A DNA stretch of 64,000 bases from the NCBI GenBank assembly GCA_963707465.1, contig CAVPQK010000027.1:372001-436000 (forward strand), read 5' to 3'. The position numbers were made by a program, and so were the translations under genes. Shown piece by piece: positions 17,291-25,400 of this stretch. Every line of letters starts with the position of its first letter. Position 1 is the first letter of the stretch. The DNA comes from Bog-159 sp963707465. GTDB taxonomy: Bacteria > Acidobacteriota > Terriglobia > Bryobacterales > Bryobacteraceae. Below the pieces are notes generated by a model that saw only the letters and a program-made list of their open reading frames with translations, did not search any database and was not told the origin of the DNA.

Positions 17291-18451
17291 ATGAAAATTC
17301 ACGAGTATCAGGCCAAGGGCATCCTGGGCCAATACGGCGTTCCCGTGCCGCGTGGCGAGGTGGCGTTTACCGCGGACGAGGCCGAGGTGGCGGCCAAGAA
17401 TATTGGCGGCAGCGTGGTGGTGAAGGCGCAGATCCATGCCGGCGGACGGGGCAAGGGCGGCGGCGTCAAGATCGCGCGTGACGCGGCGGAAGCGGCGGAG
17501 ATCGCGCGCAAGATGCTGGGCATGAAACTGGTCACGCACCAGACCGGTCCCGAAGGCCGCATCGTGCAGCGGTTGCTGATCGAAGAGACGCTGCCCATCG
17601 AGCGCGAGCTGTATCTGGGCATCGTGCTGGATCGCGCGCAAGGGATGCCGGTATTCATGGCGTCGGCGGCGGGCGGCATGGAGATCGAAGAAGTCGCCGC
17701 CAAGACGCCGGACTTGATCCTGAAAGAGGCCTTCAATCCCGGCGTCGGCTTGATGCCGTTTCAGGCGCGCAAGCTGGCGTTCGGCATTGGCGTACCGGCG
17801 GCCAGTGTGAATGCGGCCGCGGCGGCCATGGGCGCGCTTGCCAAAGCCTATGTCGCCAAGGACTGCTCACTGGCCGAGATCAATCCGTTCATCCTGACGA
17901 AAGACGGGAGAGTATACGCGCTGGACGCCAAGATCAATTTCGACGACAGCGCCCTTTATCGCCACAAAGAGCTGTTGGATCTGCGCGACCTGAACGAAGA
18001 AGATCCGCTGGAGGTGGAGGCGTCGCGGTTCGGCATCAACTACATCAAGCTGGATGGCACCGTGGGCTGCATGGTGAACGGCGCGGGACTGGCTATGGCC
18101 ACCATGGACATCATCAAATACGCGGGTGGAAGTCCCGCGAATTTCCTGGATGTCGGCGGCGGCGCCAGTGCCGAGCAGGTGAAGAACGCGTTCCGTATCC
18201 TGCTTTCGGACCGGCACGTGAAGGCGGTGCTGATCAATATCTTCGGCGGCATCCTGCGTTGCGATACGCTGGCAACCGGTGTGGTGGCGGCCGCGCGCGA
18301 CCTGAACATCGCGGCGCCCATCGTGGTGCGCATGGAGGGCACCAACGTGGAATTGGGCCGAAAGATTCTGCGGGACTCCGGCTTCAATTTCACCGTAGCC
18401 GAGGGGATGCGCGACGCCGCGGAGAAAGTTGTCCGGCTGGCCGCGCAATAA
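17291..18451 (+). CDS. sucC: Succinate-CoA ligase, beta subunit
   Basis: 386 aa, usual for SucC. With SucD it converts succinyl-CoA, Pi and NDP to succinate, CoA and NTP. It opens with the family start MKIHEYQAKGIL; the ATP-grasp domain carries KAQIHAGGRGKGGGVK, and the C-terminal CoA-ligase part carries NGAGLAMATMDIIK, NFLDVGGGA and NIFGGILRCD. AAGG lies five bases before the ATG. The downstream sucD starts 17 bases after the stop and ndk overlaps sucD, so all three form one operon. Confidence 0.97.
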   Translation: MKIHEYQAKGILGQYGVPVPRGEVAFTADEAEVAAKNIGGSVVVKAQIHAGGRGKGGGVKIARDAAEAAEIARKMLGMKLVTHQTGPEGRIVQRLLIEETLPIERELYLGIVLDRAQGMPVFMASAAGGMEIEEVAAKTPDLILKEAFNPGVGLMPFQARKLAFGIGVPAASVNAAAAAMGALAKAYVAKDCSLAEINPFILTKDGRVYALDAKINFDDSALYRHKELLDLRDLNEEDPLEVEASRFGINYIKLDGTVGCMVNGAGLAMATMDIIKYAGGSPANFLDVGGGASAEQVKNAFRILLSDRHVKAVLINIFGGILRCDTLATGVVAAARDLNIAAPIVVRMEGTNVELGRKILRDSGFNFTVAEGMRDAAEKVVRLAAQ

Positions 18452-18468
18452 CCGCGCTAGAGGAGAAG

Positions 18469-19335
18469 ATGAGCGTACTGGTTGACGAAAACACTCGCCT
18501 GATCGTGCAGGGGTTCACCGGCAAGGAAGGCACATTCCACGCGCAGCAGGCCATCGCCTACGGCACCAAAGTGGTGGGCGGCGTGGTGCCCGGGAAGGGC
18601 GGGTCGAAACATTTGGATCTGCCGGTGTTCGACACGGTGCAGCAGGCCGTCGACGCCACCGGGGCGAATGCTTCCGTGATCTTCGTGCCGCCGCCGTTTG
18701 CCGCGGATGCCATCATGGAAGCCGCCGACGCGGGCGTGCCACTGGTGGTGGCCATCACCGAAGGCATTCCGGCACTCGACATGGTGAAAGTGTGGGCCTT
18801 TCTGCGCGGCCGCGCGACGCGGCTGATCGGCCCCAACTGTCCAGGTGTTATTTCGCCGGGAAAATGCAAGATCGGCATCATGCCGGGACACATCCACCTG
18901 CAGGGTCATGTGGGCGTGGTTTCGCGCTCCGGCACGCTCACGTATGAAGCGGTGGGGCAGTTGACCGGCCTGGGCATCGGCCAATCGACATGCATCGGCA
19001 TCGGCGGCGATCCGATCATCGGCACCACGTTCCTGGACGCGCTAACGCTGTTCAACGAAGACCCCGGCACGCACGCCATCGTGATGATTGGCGAGATCGG
19101 CGGCAACGCCGAAGAGACTGCGGCGCTCTACGTGAAAGAGCATGTGCGCAAGCCGGTAGTCGGCTTCATCGCCGGCCAGACGGCGCCGCCGGGCCGTAGA
19201 ATGGGCCATGCGGGCGCCATCATCTCCGGCGGTTCGGGAGCGGCCGTTGACAAAATTCGGGCCATGCAGGAAGCCGGCATCACGGTGTGCTCGTCGCCCG
19301 CCGAAATTGGGGAAAAGATAAAGAGCCGTTTATGA
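18469..19335 (+). CDS. sucD: Succinate-CoA ligase, alpha subunit
   Basis: About 288 aa from the ATG at 18469, which has AGGAG at 18461-18465; the open frame extends further upstream inside sucC but without family similarity. It begins SVLVDENTRLIVQGFTGKEGTFHA, the CoA-binding Rossmann start. The phosphohistidine loop is present as GRRMGHAGAII, and the PNCPGVISPG and VSRSGTLTYE motifs are intact. The stop TGA overlaps the ndk ATG (ATGA), implying coupled translation. Confidence 0.96.
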   Translation: MSVLVDENTRLIVQGFTGKEGTFHAQQAIAYGTKVVGGVVPGKGGSKHLDLPVFDTVQQAVDATGANASVIFVPPPFAADAIMEAADAGVPLVVAITEGIPALDMVKVWAFLRGRATRLIGPNCPGVISPGKCKIGIMPGHIHLQGHVGVVSRSGTLTYEAVGQLTGLGIGQSTCIGIGGDPIIGTTFLDALTLFNEDPGTHAIVMIGEIGGNAEETAALYVKEHVRKPVVGFIAGQTAPPGRRMGHAGAIISGGSGAAVDKIRAMQEAGITVCSSPAEIGEKIKSRL

Positions 19336-19757
19336 GCGTGGAACTTACGTTTTCAATTATCAAGCCGGATGCCGTGGTGTCCGGGCACGCGGGCGAGATC
19401 CTGGCCTGTCTGGAACTGGAGGGATTCAGGATTGTAGCCTTGCGCATGACGCGGCTGAGCAAGCTGCAGGCCGAGGGTTTCTACGCCGTGCATCGCGAGC
19501 GCCCGTTTTTCTCCAGCCTGGTGAAGTTCATGACCGAGGGTCCCATCATCGCCATGGCCCTGGAGCGCGAGGACGCCATCGCCAAATTGCGGGAGGTGAT
19601 GGGCGCGACGAATCCGGCCAATGCGGTGGAAGGGAGCATTCGCAAGCGCTTCGCGGAATCGATTGAGCGAAACTGCATCCATGGCTCGGACGCGCCGGAT
19701 ACCGCGCGGGTGGAGTTGGCGTACTTCTTCAGCACGCTGGATCTGGCAGGCAACTGA
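19332..19757 (+). CDS. ndk: Nucleoside diphosphate kinase
   Basis: 141 aa, normal for bacterial NDK. It equalises NTP pools by a ping-pong phosphotransfer through His117 in NCIHGSDAPD, which is intact. Other conserved stretches are TFSIIKPDAV, HRERPFF, and GATNPANAVEGSIRKRFA. Its start overlaps the sucD stop by four bases (ATGA). The coupling makes sense metabolically, because NTP formed by succinate-CoA ligase is the substrate NDK redistributes. That benefit is inferred from gene order. Confidence 0.97.
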   Translation: MSVELTFSIIKPDAVVSGHAGEILACLELEGFRIVALRMTRLSKLQAEGFYAVHRERPFFSSLVKFMTEGPIIAMALEREDAIAKLREVMGATNPANAVEGSIRKRFAESIERNCIHGSDAPDTARVELAYFFSTLDLAGN

Positions 19758-19785
19758 TCCGCGGGAATTCTCGCGGATTAGGCGA

Positions 19786-19791
19786 TACTAT
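19786..19791 (+). promoter_or_regulatory. Probable -10 element of the PIN-associated gene
   Basis: TACTAT ends four bases before the ATG at 19796. There is no Shine-Dalgarno, so a leaderless transcript is possible. No -35 consensus is evident. Confidence 0.35.
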
Positions 19792-19795
19792 AGGC

Positions 19796-20473
19796 ATGGC
19801 GACGAGTGTCACAGTAAGCCCCAGCATCGTCAGAGCGTGGTTCGATACAGTGCTGAACCCGTTAATTCGGGCCCTCACCACCGAAGCAAGCGTTCTGGAG
19901 CGCGGCAACCTTACCTGGAAGGCCGAGGTAGGGCGGCTCGCCTCTCTGGTGCCTGTAAGGGACCACCTGGTGGAAGAGGTGCAGCCCAACTTCGAGCAGA
20001 TGCTCTCGTTGCATCCGGAATTCAATGCGCCCATTGCCGAACACGATCAGCGGCTTCTGCCCCTGGCGAAGGCCTGCGGTCGACTGCAGGAGGCCCTGGT
20101 CGACAGCAGGGTGTTGCGGGTGACGCTCGATGAGGTCGCCTCGGCCAGCCCGCCGGACAAGAAACTCGCGGAATACCTCGCTGGACTAGATTATAAAGAC
20201 CGTCTGATGTTTATTGCCGAAAATATCATCAACAGCGTGCAGAAGGTCCCGAGCTACTACATAACGGCGCCGATTTGGAACCAACATCGCGACGAATTCG
20301 TAGCGGTATTGAAAACGGCCGAAGTTTCCCCATTCTGGCAAACTAGACTCGGGGCAGCCGCCGGATTCGCGACGGCCGTCCATGAACTGATGGACAAGCT
20401 AAGGGCATTCCGCAACGAGCTTTCACTCTCGAACGGAGTGCCAATCGTCGACCGGCTCAGCGGCCATATCTGA
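19796..20473 (+). CDS. Unrecognised protein paired with a PIN nuclease
   Basis: 225 aa, predicted mostly alpha-helical, with no signal peptide, membrane segment, cysteine pair or nucleotide-binding motif. Notable stretches are SIVRAWFDTVLNPLIRAL at the N-terminus and AENIINSVQKVPSYYI in the second half. The gene ends 17 bases before a PIN-domain gene on the same strand, so the two probably form an operon. The A+T content is visibly higher than in sucCD-ndk upstream, which suggests separate acquisition. It may be the antitoxin or partner of the PIN protein, but no DNA-binding motif such as AbrB, RHH or Phd can be seen. The family is unknown to me. Confidence 0.7.
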   Translation: MATSVTVSPSIVRAWFDTVLNPLIRALTTEASVLERGNLTWKAEVGRLASLVPVRDHLVEEVQPNFEQMLSLHPEFNAPIAEHDQRLLPLAKACGRLQEALVDSRVLRVTLDEVASASPPDKKLAEYLAGLDYKDRLMFIAENIINSVQKVPSYYITAPIWNQHRDEFVAVLKTAEVSPFWQTRLGAAAGFATAVHELMDKLRAFRNELSLSNGVPIVDRLSGHI

Positions 20474-20490
20474 CCCGCCTGTGATTTCTA

Positions 20491-21006
20491 GTGGAGCAGC
20501 GCCCGATAGTTATCGACACTAACCTGTTGCTAACCTATCTCGCAATTCGATATCTGGAGGGTAGGGATGCTCCGAAAGCCTGGACAGATTGCGTTCTGAC
20601 GGAAATCCGCGGAAAAGCTTTCGCCGAAGCCGAGCAAAGGCGATTTCTCTTTAAGTTGGAGGGCCAGCGCGTGCTCACTACTCCTCACGTCATTTCAGAG
20701 GCGCTGAAACTGCGGAAGACGACGGCGTTTTACCAGGAGGAGGAAGAGTTTCGCAGGGTCAGCCTCGACGTTCTTGCCAGCGATGCGATTGGCGAGATAC
20801 CTTGCCCAATCATGGAAATCTGCCAGCACGAGGACCTTCGCCAATTAATCTGGCTCTATGGCCTCGCCGATGCCGGACTGATTTTTGCGGCATCCAAAAC
20901 TGGGGCGCTCGTGCTGACAGACGACAAGCGCTTTTTCAGCTACTATTCCGAAAAACCAGGCTACGTGATCGAACTGCTCGACACATACCTCCAGGAATCC
21001 GCCTGA
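20491..21006 (+). CDS. PIN-domain ribonuclease-like protein
   Basis: 171 aa from a GTG at 20491. The PIN fold is shown by the acidic metal ligands: Asp9 in IVIDTNLLL, Glu70 in HVISEALKL, Asp127 in GLADAGLIF and Asp144/Asp145 in LTDDKRFF. PIN proteins are Mg/Mn-dependent RNases, often VapC-type toxins, but this one is longer than most VapC (about 130 aa) and has an extra glutamate-rich helix (YQEEEEFRR). The gene follows the 225-aa gene after 17 bases without a clear ribosome site. A toxin-like or RNA-processing role is inferred. Its stop is three bases from the convergent esterase gene. Confidence 0.8.
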   Translation: MEQRPIVIDTNLLLTYLAIRYLEGRDAPKAWTDCVLTEIRGKAFAEAEQRRFLFKLEGQRVLTTPHVISEALKLRKTTAFYQEEEEFRRVSLDVLASDAIGEIPCPIMEICQHEDLRQLIWLYGLADAGLIFAASKTGALVLTDDKRFFSYYSEKPGYVIELLDTYLQESA

Positions 21007-21009
21007 ACC

Positions 21010-22158
21010 CTACCCCAGGGTCTTCGCCAGGAATGGTAGCCCTTGCACGCCGTGAAACGAATGGATGTCGTTGAAGACTTCCTGCTGGGCCAGCGGCGCG
21101 GCGCCAAGAACCTCATAGACCTTTTGTACACGGGCGAAGCTGGCTTTGCTGGCTTCGATGGGGAATAGATCGTCCTTCATGCCCGACTCGACAAATAGCG
21201 GGCGCGGCGCGATAAGACCGGCCACATCGTACATCTCAGCCCAATCCAGAATCCCGGGAACGTAGTTGTCGATGCAGTGCGAAAGGCTCATCACGCTATC
21301 GCGGAAGGTGTTGAGATAGCCGCTGATCATCGCGGCGCGAATGCGCGGTTCGAGCGCGGCGGCGAACGTGGTGACCGTGCCGCCTCCGGAGATACCCATG
21401 CATCCCACGCGGCGCGCGTCGAGCTCCTTGCGCGTTTCGATCCAATCGATGGCGCGCATGACATCATAGACGCGCCATCCGAGCAGGGTCTGGCCCAGCA
21501 ATAGCGCTGCACCGGCGGACGGCTGACAAGCGGTCGCCTCCGCGCCTTTCTTGCTCGTGACCGGATCGCGGCGGCAGCCGAAGGCCAGCGGCTCAATGGC
21601 CAGCGCGGCCATGCCGTGCTCCACCACCTGGAGGGCGAAATCGTGTTGATAGCCGGGCTTGCCGGTGCGATCGCGGCCGGCGGCATCGATGCCCACGATG
21701 TCGTCCACGCCGCGCCCATGCCCAGGAAGGCAGATCATGACCGGATGCGGCGCCGCGGCATCGCGCGGAGTCAGCAGGTAGCCCAGCACCAACAGTCCAG
21801 GACGGCTTTCAAAGACGAACTTCTCGCGGCGGTATGTCGGGAAATCGCGCGTGTCGAGCGTCTGGGGCCGGAGCGCGGCGCGTGCCGTGGGAAACCCGCC
21901 TACGAGCGCGGCGATTTTGGCGCGCAACCGCTTCTGCCACGCTTCCGCCTGCTTCCGGTTTTGCGCGCGGAAGGTGAGCCGCAGCGGCGCCGACTCATAG
22001 AGTTTACGGGTGTAAAGAACGGGGTCGAAGGCGGCGGCGTCGACCTTGTCCGCGAAGCCTTCGAGCGGTCCGTTGTACGTGTTTTGCGCCCGCGCGCGCG
22101 CAGGCAAGAGGGCCGCGGTTCCGGCAGCCGCCATTTTGCCGAGCTCTCTGCGTGTCAT
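21010..22158 (-). CDS. Tat-exported alpha/beta-hydrolase (acetylxylan-esterase/dienelactone-hydrolase type)
   Basis: About 382 aa from the ATG at 22158, which begins MTRRELGKMAAAGTAALLP, a twin-arginine signal. The alpha/beta-hydrolase core has the nucleophile elbow GISGGGT, an acid in ESGMKDDLFP and a histidine in FNDIHSFHG, so a Ser-Asp-His triad is present. The segment VMICLPGHGRGVDD supplies the oxyanion region. The layout fits the large extracellular esterase family seen in Solibacter near glycoside hydrolases. A nearby alpha-L-fucosidase suggests polysaccharide or ester substrate use; the substrate is unknown. It is divergent from the exported DinB gene. Confidence 0.85.
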   Translation of the reverse strand: MTRRELGKMAAAGTAALLPARARAQNTYNGPLEGFADKVDAAAFDPVLYTRKLYESAPLRLTFRAQNRKQAEAWQKRLRAKIAALVGGFPTARAALRPQTLDTRDFPTYRREKFVFESRPGLLVLGYLLTPRDAAAPHPVMICLPGHGRGVDDIVGIDAAGRDRTGKPGYQHDFALQVVEHGMAALAIEPLAFGCRRDPVTSKKGAEATACQPSAGAALLLGQTLLGWRVYDVMRAIDWIETRKELDARRVGCMGISGGGTVTTFAAALEPRIRAAMISGYLNTFRDSVMSLSHCIDNYVPGILDWAEMYDVAGLIAPRPLFVESGMKDDLFPIEASKASFARVQKVYEVLGAAPLAQQEVFNDIHSFHGVQGLPFLAKTLG

Positions 22159-22186
22159 GATGGTGTGTATTATATCCCGGAGGCTT

Positions 22187-22705
22187 ATGAAGAAACTGAC
22201 GATACTGGCTGCGGCGCTCGCGCTGGCGATTCCCGTTTTCGGCGCGGACGACGGCGCGATGTGCGCCAAACACTGGCAAACCGCCAAAGAGTTCACGCTA
22301 GCGGTGGCGGATGCCATGCCCGCCGCCGACTACAATTTCAAGCCGAACGACGAAGAGATGGGCTTCGGCAAGGTGATGGTACACATCGCCCTGGCCAACA
22401 ACCGGGCCTTCGCCGCAGTGAGCGGGCTGACGGCGCCCGAGACGCCGGAGAAGATCGCCGCGGCATACAAAGACCCCAAGGGGGTTTTCGACAAACAGAG
22501 CAGCATGCAATTCCTGCGCGACTCGTTCGACTTCTGCACCAAGGCTCTGGCTGAAATCACCCCGGAGAAGCTCGACGCCATGACTGGGCCGATGAGCGGC
22601 CGCGAACGGTTGTGGGCCTACTTCACCCACACGGCGCATCATCGGGGACAGGCCGAGGTGTACCTGCGGATCAAGAATATCAAGCCGCCGGATTACCGGT
22701 TCTAG
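22187..22705 (+). CDS. Exported DinB-family protein
   Basis: 172 aa from the ATG at 22187, preceded by GGAGG (22179-22183). A clear signal peptide (KKLTILAAALALAIPVFGA) comes before a DinB four-helix domain with the histidine set GKVMVHIALANNR and HTAHHRGQAEVYLR. It is a paralogue of the cytoplasmic DinB protein at 9766. Periplasmic DinB proteins of this type are frequent in acidobacteria; their reaction is not established. The fucosidase gene ends three bases beyond its stop on the other strand. Confidence 0.88.
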   Translation: MKKLTILAAALALAIPVFGADDGAMCAKHWQTAKEFTLAVADAMPAADYNFKPNDEEMGFGKVMVHIALANNRAFAAVSGLTAPETPEKIAAAYKDPKGVFDKQSSMQFLRDSFDFCTKALAEITPEKLDAMTGPMSGRERLWAYFTHTAHHRGQAEVYLRIKNIKPPDYRF

Positions 22706-22708
22706 CGC

Positions 22709-23995
22709 CTACGCATTCAATCGCGGCCGTTCGCGACGCACGGCTCCCATGTCCTGCACGGGTTCGGAGTCGCACTCGATGGCCAGCACGGTCACGGGAT
22801 CGTCCGGCGCATTTTTCGGCAAGCCTTTAAAGCGCACGCGGAACTGCTCCTGCTCGAACTCCACCTTCTGGCCGCCGGCGAACAGCCTGGCGGATAGCAC
22901 CTTGGTCTTCAATCCGCCCAGCGCCACGGTTTCGCCGGGCCAGAAATGCACGTGCATATAGAGCGTGTTGCCCTTGCGCGTGAAGCCGGCGAACTCGGAC
23001 GAACGCACCCGGCAAGGCTCCGTCTGGTAGATGGTCTGGCCGTTGCGCTCCATCCAGCGGCCCACCGCCGTCAGGATTCTGACCGAATCATCGGGGATGG
23101 AACCGTCCCCGCGCGGCCCTATGTTGAGCAGGTAATTCCCGCCATCCCGCGCGCACAAGCCCAGGTTGCGCACGATCTGTTTGGGCGTCTTCCAGGCGTC
23201 GTCGGCCGCCTGATAGCCCCAGCTATCGTTCATGGTCATGCACGATTCCCAGGCGCGGCCGCCCTCGGCGGCGCTGATATGCTGCTCCGGCGTGGAGAAG
23301 TCGCCGGGAAGCTGATTGCGGTTGTTGACGATGATGTCCGGTTGCAGCTCGAACACCATTTTGTTCATCTTCTCGGATTCCCAACCGGCGGCGTCCAGCG
23401 GCCAGGCCACGTCGTACCACAGCACATCGATCTTGCCGTAGTTCGTCATCAGCTCGCGGATTTCGCCATGCACGTAATCGACGAACCGGCGGCGTGCGGC
23501 CTCGTCGTGCAGGCAGCGGGCGCCATCGGGATGGTGCCAGTCCATCAGGGAGTGATAGAAACCCACGCGCAGCCCTTCGCCGCGGACGGCCTCCACGAAT
23601 TCCTTCACCAGGTCGCGGCCGCAGGCCTGTTTCGGCGCGCAGTAATCGGTGTGCTGGGTGTTGAACAGGCAGAAGCCTTCATGATGTTTGGTGGTCATCA
23701 CCATGTATTTCTGGCCGGCCTGCTTGGCCAGTCTGGCCCAGGCGCGCGCGGCGTTGGGCTGCGGCGTGAAGCGCTTGGCCAGGAGCTGGTATTCCGCGAC
23801 GGGGATGCCTTCCTCCTCCATGGCCCACTCATGGCGGCCCAGGACGCTGTACAGCCCCCAGTGAATGAACATGCCAAATCTGGCTTCATGCCACCACTGC
23901 ATGCGCCGCTCACGGTCCGCATCGCCGCCCGGCGCGGCAGCCAGGGCGGCACCGGCGCCCAGCAACCCCAAACAATCCCTTCGCGATATGTGCAT
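22709..23995 (-). CDS. Alpha-L-fucosidase (GH29), exported
   Basis: 428 aa. It hydrolyses alpha-L-fucosyl linkages by a retaining mechanism. The signal MHISRRDCLGLLGAGAALAAA has a twin-arginine core. GH29 hallmarks are WWHEARFGMFIHWGLYS near the N-terminus, MVMTTKHHEGFCLF, and VLWYDVAW with the nucleophile Asp. The C-terminal ~90 residues form a beta-sandwich-like domain. The acid/base glutamate is not assigned, since it varies in this family. It may cooperate with the esterase at 21010 in glycan use. Confidence 0.92.
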   Translation of the reverse strand: MHISRRDCLGLLGAGAALAAAPGGDADRERRMQWWHEARFGMFIHWGLYSVLGRHEWAMEEEGIPVAEYQLLAKRFTPQPNAARAWARLAKQAGQKYMVMTTKHHEGFCLFNTQHTDYCAPKQACGRDLVKEFVEAVRGEGLRVGFYHSLMDWHHPDGARCLHDEAARRRFVDYVHGEIRELMTNYGKIDVLWYDVAWPLDAAGWESEKMNKMVFELQPDIIVNNRNQLPGDFSTPEQHISAAEGGRAWESCMTMNDSWGYQAADDAWKTPKQIVRNLGLCARDGGNYLLNIGPRGDGSIPDDSVRILTAVGRWMERNGQTIYQTEPCRVRSSEFAGFTRKGNTLYMHVHFWPGETVALGGLKTKVLSARLFAGGQKVEFEQEQFRVRFKGLPKNAPDDPVTVLAIECDSEPVQDMGAVRRERPRLNA

Positions 23996-24040
23996 GCTGT
24001 CCTCCCGGATTGGAAGAGACTATATTACCCCTTGGGCGGC

Positions 24041-24313
24041 TCAGTAATGATACCGCGCCTGCAAGAAGTCGATCCGCTCATCGCCGACCCTGTAGACCAG
24101 CCGGTGCTCCTGAGTGACGCGCCGGGACCAGCAGCCCGCGAACAGGTATCGCAGCGGCTCCGGTTTGCCTACGCCTGTGAATGGGTCGCGCAGCGTCGCT
24201 TCAACCAGATCGAGAACTCGGAGTGCGGTATTCCGCTCGGACTTCACCCAATAGCGAAGGTCGTCGCGGAATTCCTGATGGAAGACCGCATGGCGGCTAG
24301 CGGCCTTCTCCAA
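24041..24313 (-). CDS. yoeB: YoeB-type mRNA interferase toxin
   Basis: 90 aa. YoeB cleaves mRNA at the ribosomal A site. The family core is complete: GKPEPL with Glu52, WSRRVTQEHRLVYR with Arg65, and the C-terminal RYHY with His89 and Tyr90. The N-terminal strand is a little unusual (RHAVFHQEFRDDLRYW). The start overlaps the antitoxin gene by 17 bases, the usual order of antitoxin first. Expression should follow the shared operator upstream of yefM. Confidence 0.93.
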   Translation of the reverse strand: MEKAASRHAVFHQEFRDDLRYWVKSERNTALRVLDLVEATLRDPFTGVGKPEPLRYLFAGCWSRRVTQEHRLVYRVGDERIDFLQARYHY

Positions 24314-24584
24314 CTTGGATCTCCCGCCGCAACTGGTCTACGGTCTCGGGCTTGCCTTTCCCAAGTTCGGCCCGCCGCAACGCAGTCAGCAGTCGCGTGG
24401 CGTTCCGTGGAGAGCGCAGCAGGTGCGCCGTCTCCAGCAAGCCGGCAAGTTCGCCGGCGGGAACCAGAGCGACGTCCTTCGCGCCCTTCCGGCGCACGAT
24501 CACGATTTCCTGGTCGTCGAATACGCGATCCAAAACGCTAGAGAGATTCTCGCGAAGACTGGTGTAGCTTGTTTCCATGGCCAT
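24297..24584 (-). CDS. yefM: YefM/Phd-family antitoxin
   Basis: 95 aa from the ATG at 24584, with AAGAAGG seven bases upstream. The N-terminal DNA-binding part begins METSYTSLRENLSSVLDRVFDDQEIVIVRRKG, the standard Phd/YefM fold. The charged C-terminal part should wrap and neutralise YoeB. A TGTACA operator overlaps the predicted -10 (24600-24620), as in the E. coli homologue, so conditional autorepression by the YefM-YoeB complex is expected. Confidence 0.93.
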   Translation of the reverse strand: MAMETSYTSLRENLSSVLDRVFDDQEIVIVRRKGAKDVALVPAGELAGLLETAHLLRSPRNATRLLTALRRAELGKGKPETVDQLRREIQVGEGR

Positions 24585-24599
24585 GGGGCACCCTTCTTG

Positions 24600-24620
24600 A
24601 TTGTACAGGATTTCTGTACG
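24600..24620 (-). promoter_or_regulatory. yefM-yoeB promoter with TGTACA operator
   Basis: On the minus strand TACAAT (24605-24600) is a good -10 for yefM. It overlaps TGTACA (24602-24607), the core of known YefM operators. A second half-conserved copy, TGTACG, starts 13 bp away (24615-24620). Together they form the inverted repeat GTACAG/CTGTAC around a 5-bp centre. Confidence 0.75.
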
Positions 24621-24623
24621 TGC

Positions 24624-25400
24624 CTACACGATCGTAGCGCCGCCGTCCACGATAATTGTCTGCCCCGTGATGTAATCTGACGCAGGAGCGGCGAGAAACA
24701 CCGCCACGCCCTTCAGTTCGCCCGGACGGCCCACGCGCGACATCGGGATACCGGACTCGATGTAGGGTTGCGCGGCTTCCAGCACCTTCTCGGTCATGCG
24801 CGAGGGGAAGAAGCCCGGCGCGATGGCGTTCACGCGAATGTTGTGGGGCGCCCACTGGGCGGCCAGTTCGCGCGTCAGGCCTAGCAGTCCGGCTTTGGAC
24901 GACGCGTATCCGGCATAGTGGATGCCCTGTGGCATAGAGCTCTTGAGGCCGGCGATCGAGGCCACGTTGATAATGCGCCCGTATTTGCGCTGGATCATCT
25001 CGCGCCCGCAAGCTTGCGAGAAAAGGAACGCGCCGGTCAGGTTCACGTCCAGCACCTGCTGCCACTTGTCGAAGGGCATGGCCTCGGCGGGCGCGCCCCA
25101 GGTGACGCCCGCGTTGTTGACCAGAATGTCGATCTGGCCATAAGTGGCGAGAGTCTCCTTCACTACGGCGCCGATTTCGGCGGGCTTCGAAACATCGCAG
25201 AGCGCGCCTTCGCAGCGGAAGCCGCGCTGCTTCATGGCGTCCACCGTGGGGGCCAGCCATTGCTCGCGGCGCGCCAGCAACATCAGGGATGCGCCCGCTT
25301 CGGCGAGCCCTTCGGCCATCTCCTCGCCGAGGCCGCGCGAGCCTCCCGTGACCAGGGCCACTTGGCCTGTAAGATCGAATAATTGTTTGAGTGAGGTCAT
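24624..25400 (-). CDS. Short-chain dehydrogenase/reductase
   Basis: 258 aa from the ATG at 25400. Classical SDR: cofactor motif VTGGSRGLGEEM, NNAGVTWG, and the catalytic YASSK, ending in the usual DGGATIV. The ATG overlaps the stop of the acyl-CoA dehydrogenase gene (ATGA), so it is the third gene of an operon. In this setting it probably oxidises a 3-hydroxyacyl-CoA or reduces a keto group of a degradation intermediate; FabG-like 3-oxoacyl reduction is the alternative. Confidence 0.9.
   Translation of the reverse strand: MTSLKQLFDLTGQVALVTGGSRGLGEEMAEGLAEAGASLMLLARREQWLAPTVDAMKQRGFRCEGALCDVSKPAEIGAVVKETLATYGQIDILVNNAGVTWGAPAEAMPFDKWQQVLDVNLTGAFLFSQACGREMIQRKYGRIINVASIAGLKSSMPQGIHYAGYASSKAGLLGLTRELAAQWAPHNIRVNAIAPGFFPSRMTEKVLEAAQPYIESGIPMSRVGRPGELKGVAVFLAAPASDYITGQTIIVDGGATIV

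Noticed and set aside
22946..24541. A 531-codon plus-strand open frame across the fucosidase and YefM-YoeB genes
   Set aside because: Opposite to three well-supported minus-strand genes; composition is typical of antisense frames at high G+C.
24041..24584. Considered YefM-YoeB plus the PIN pair as one defence island
   Set aside because: They are separated by an esterase, a DinB protein and a fucosidase and lie on opposite strands.
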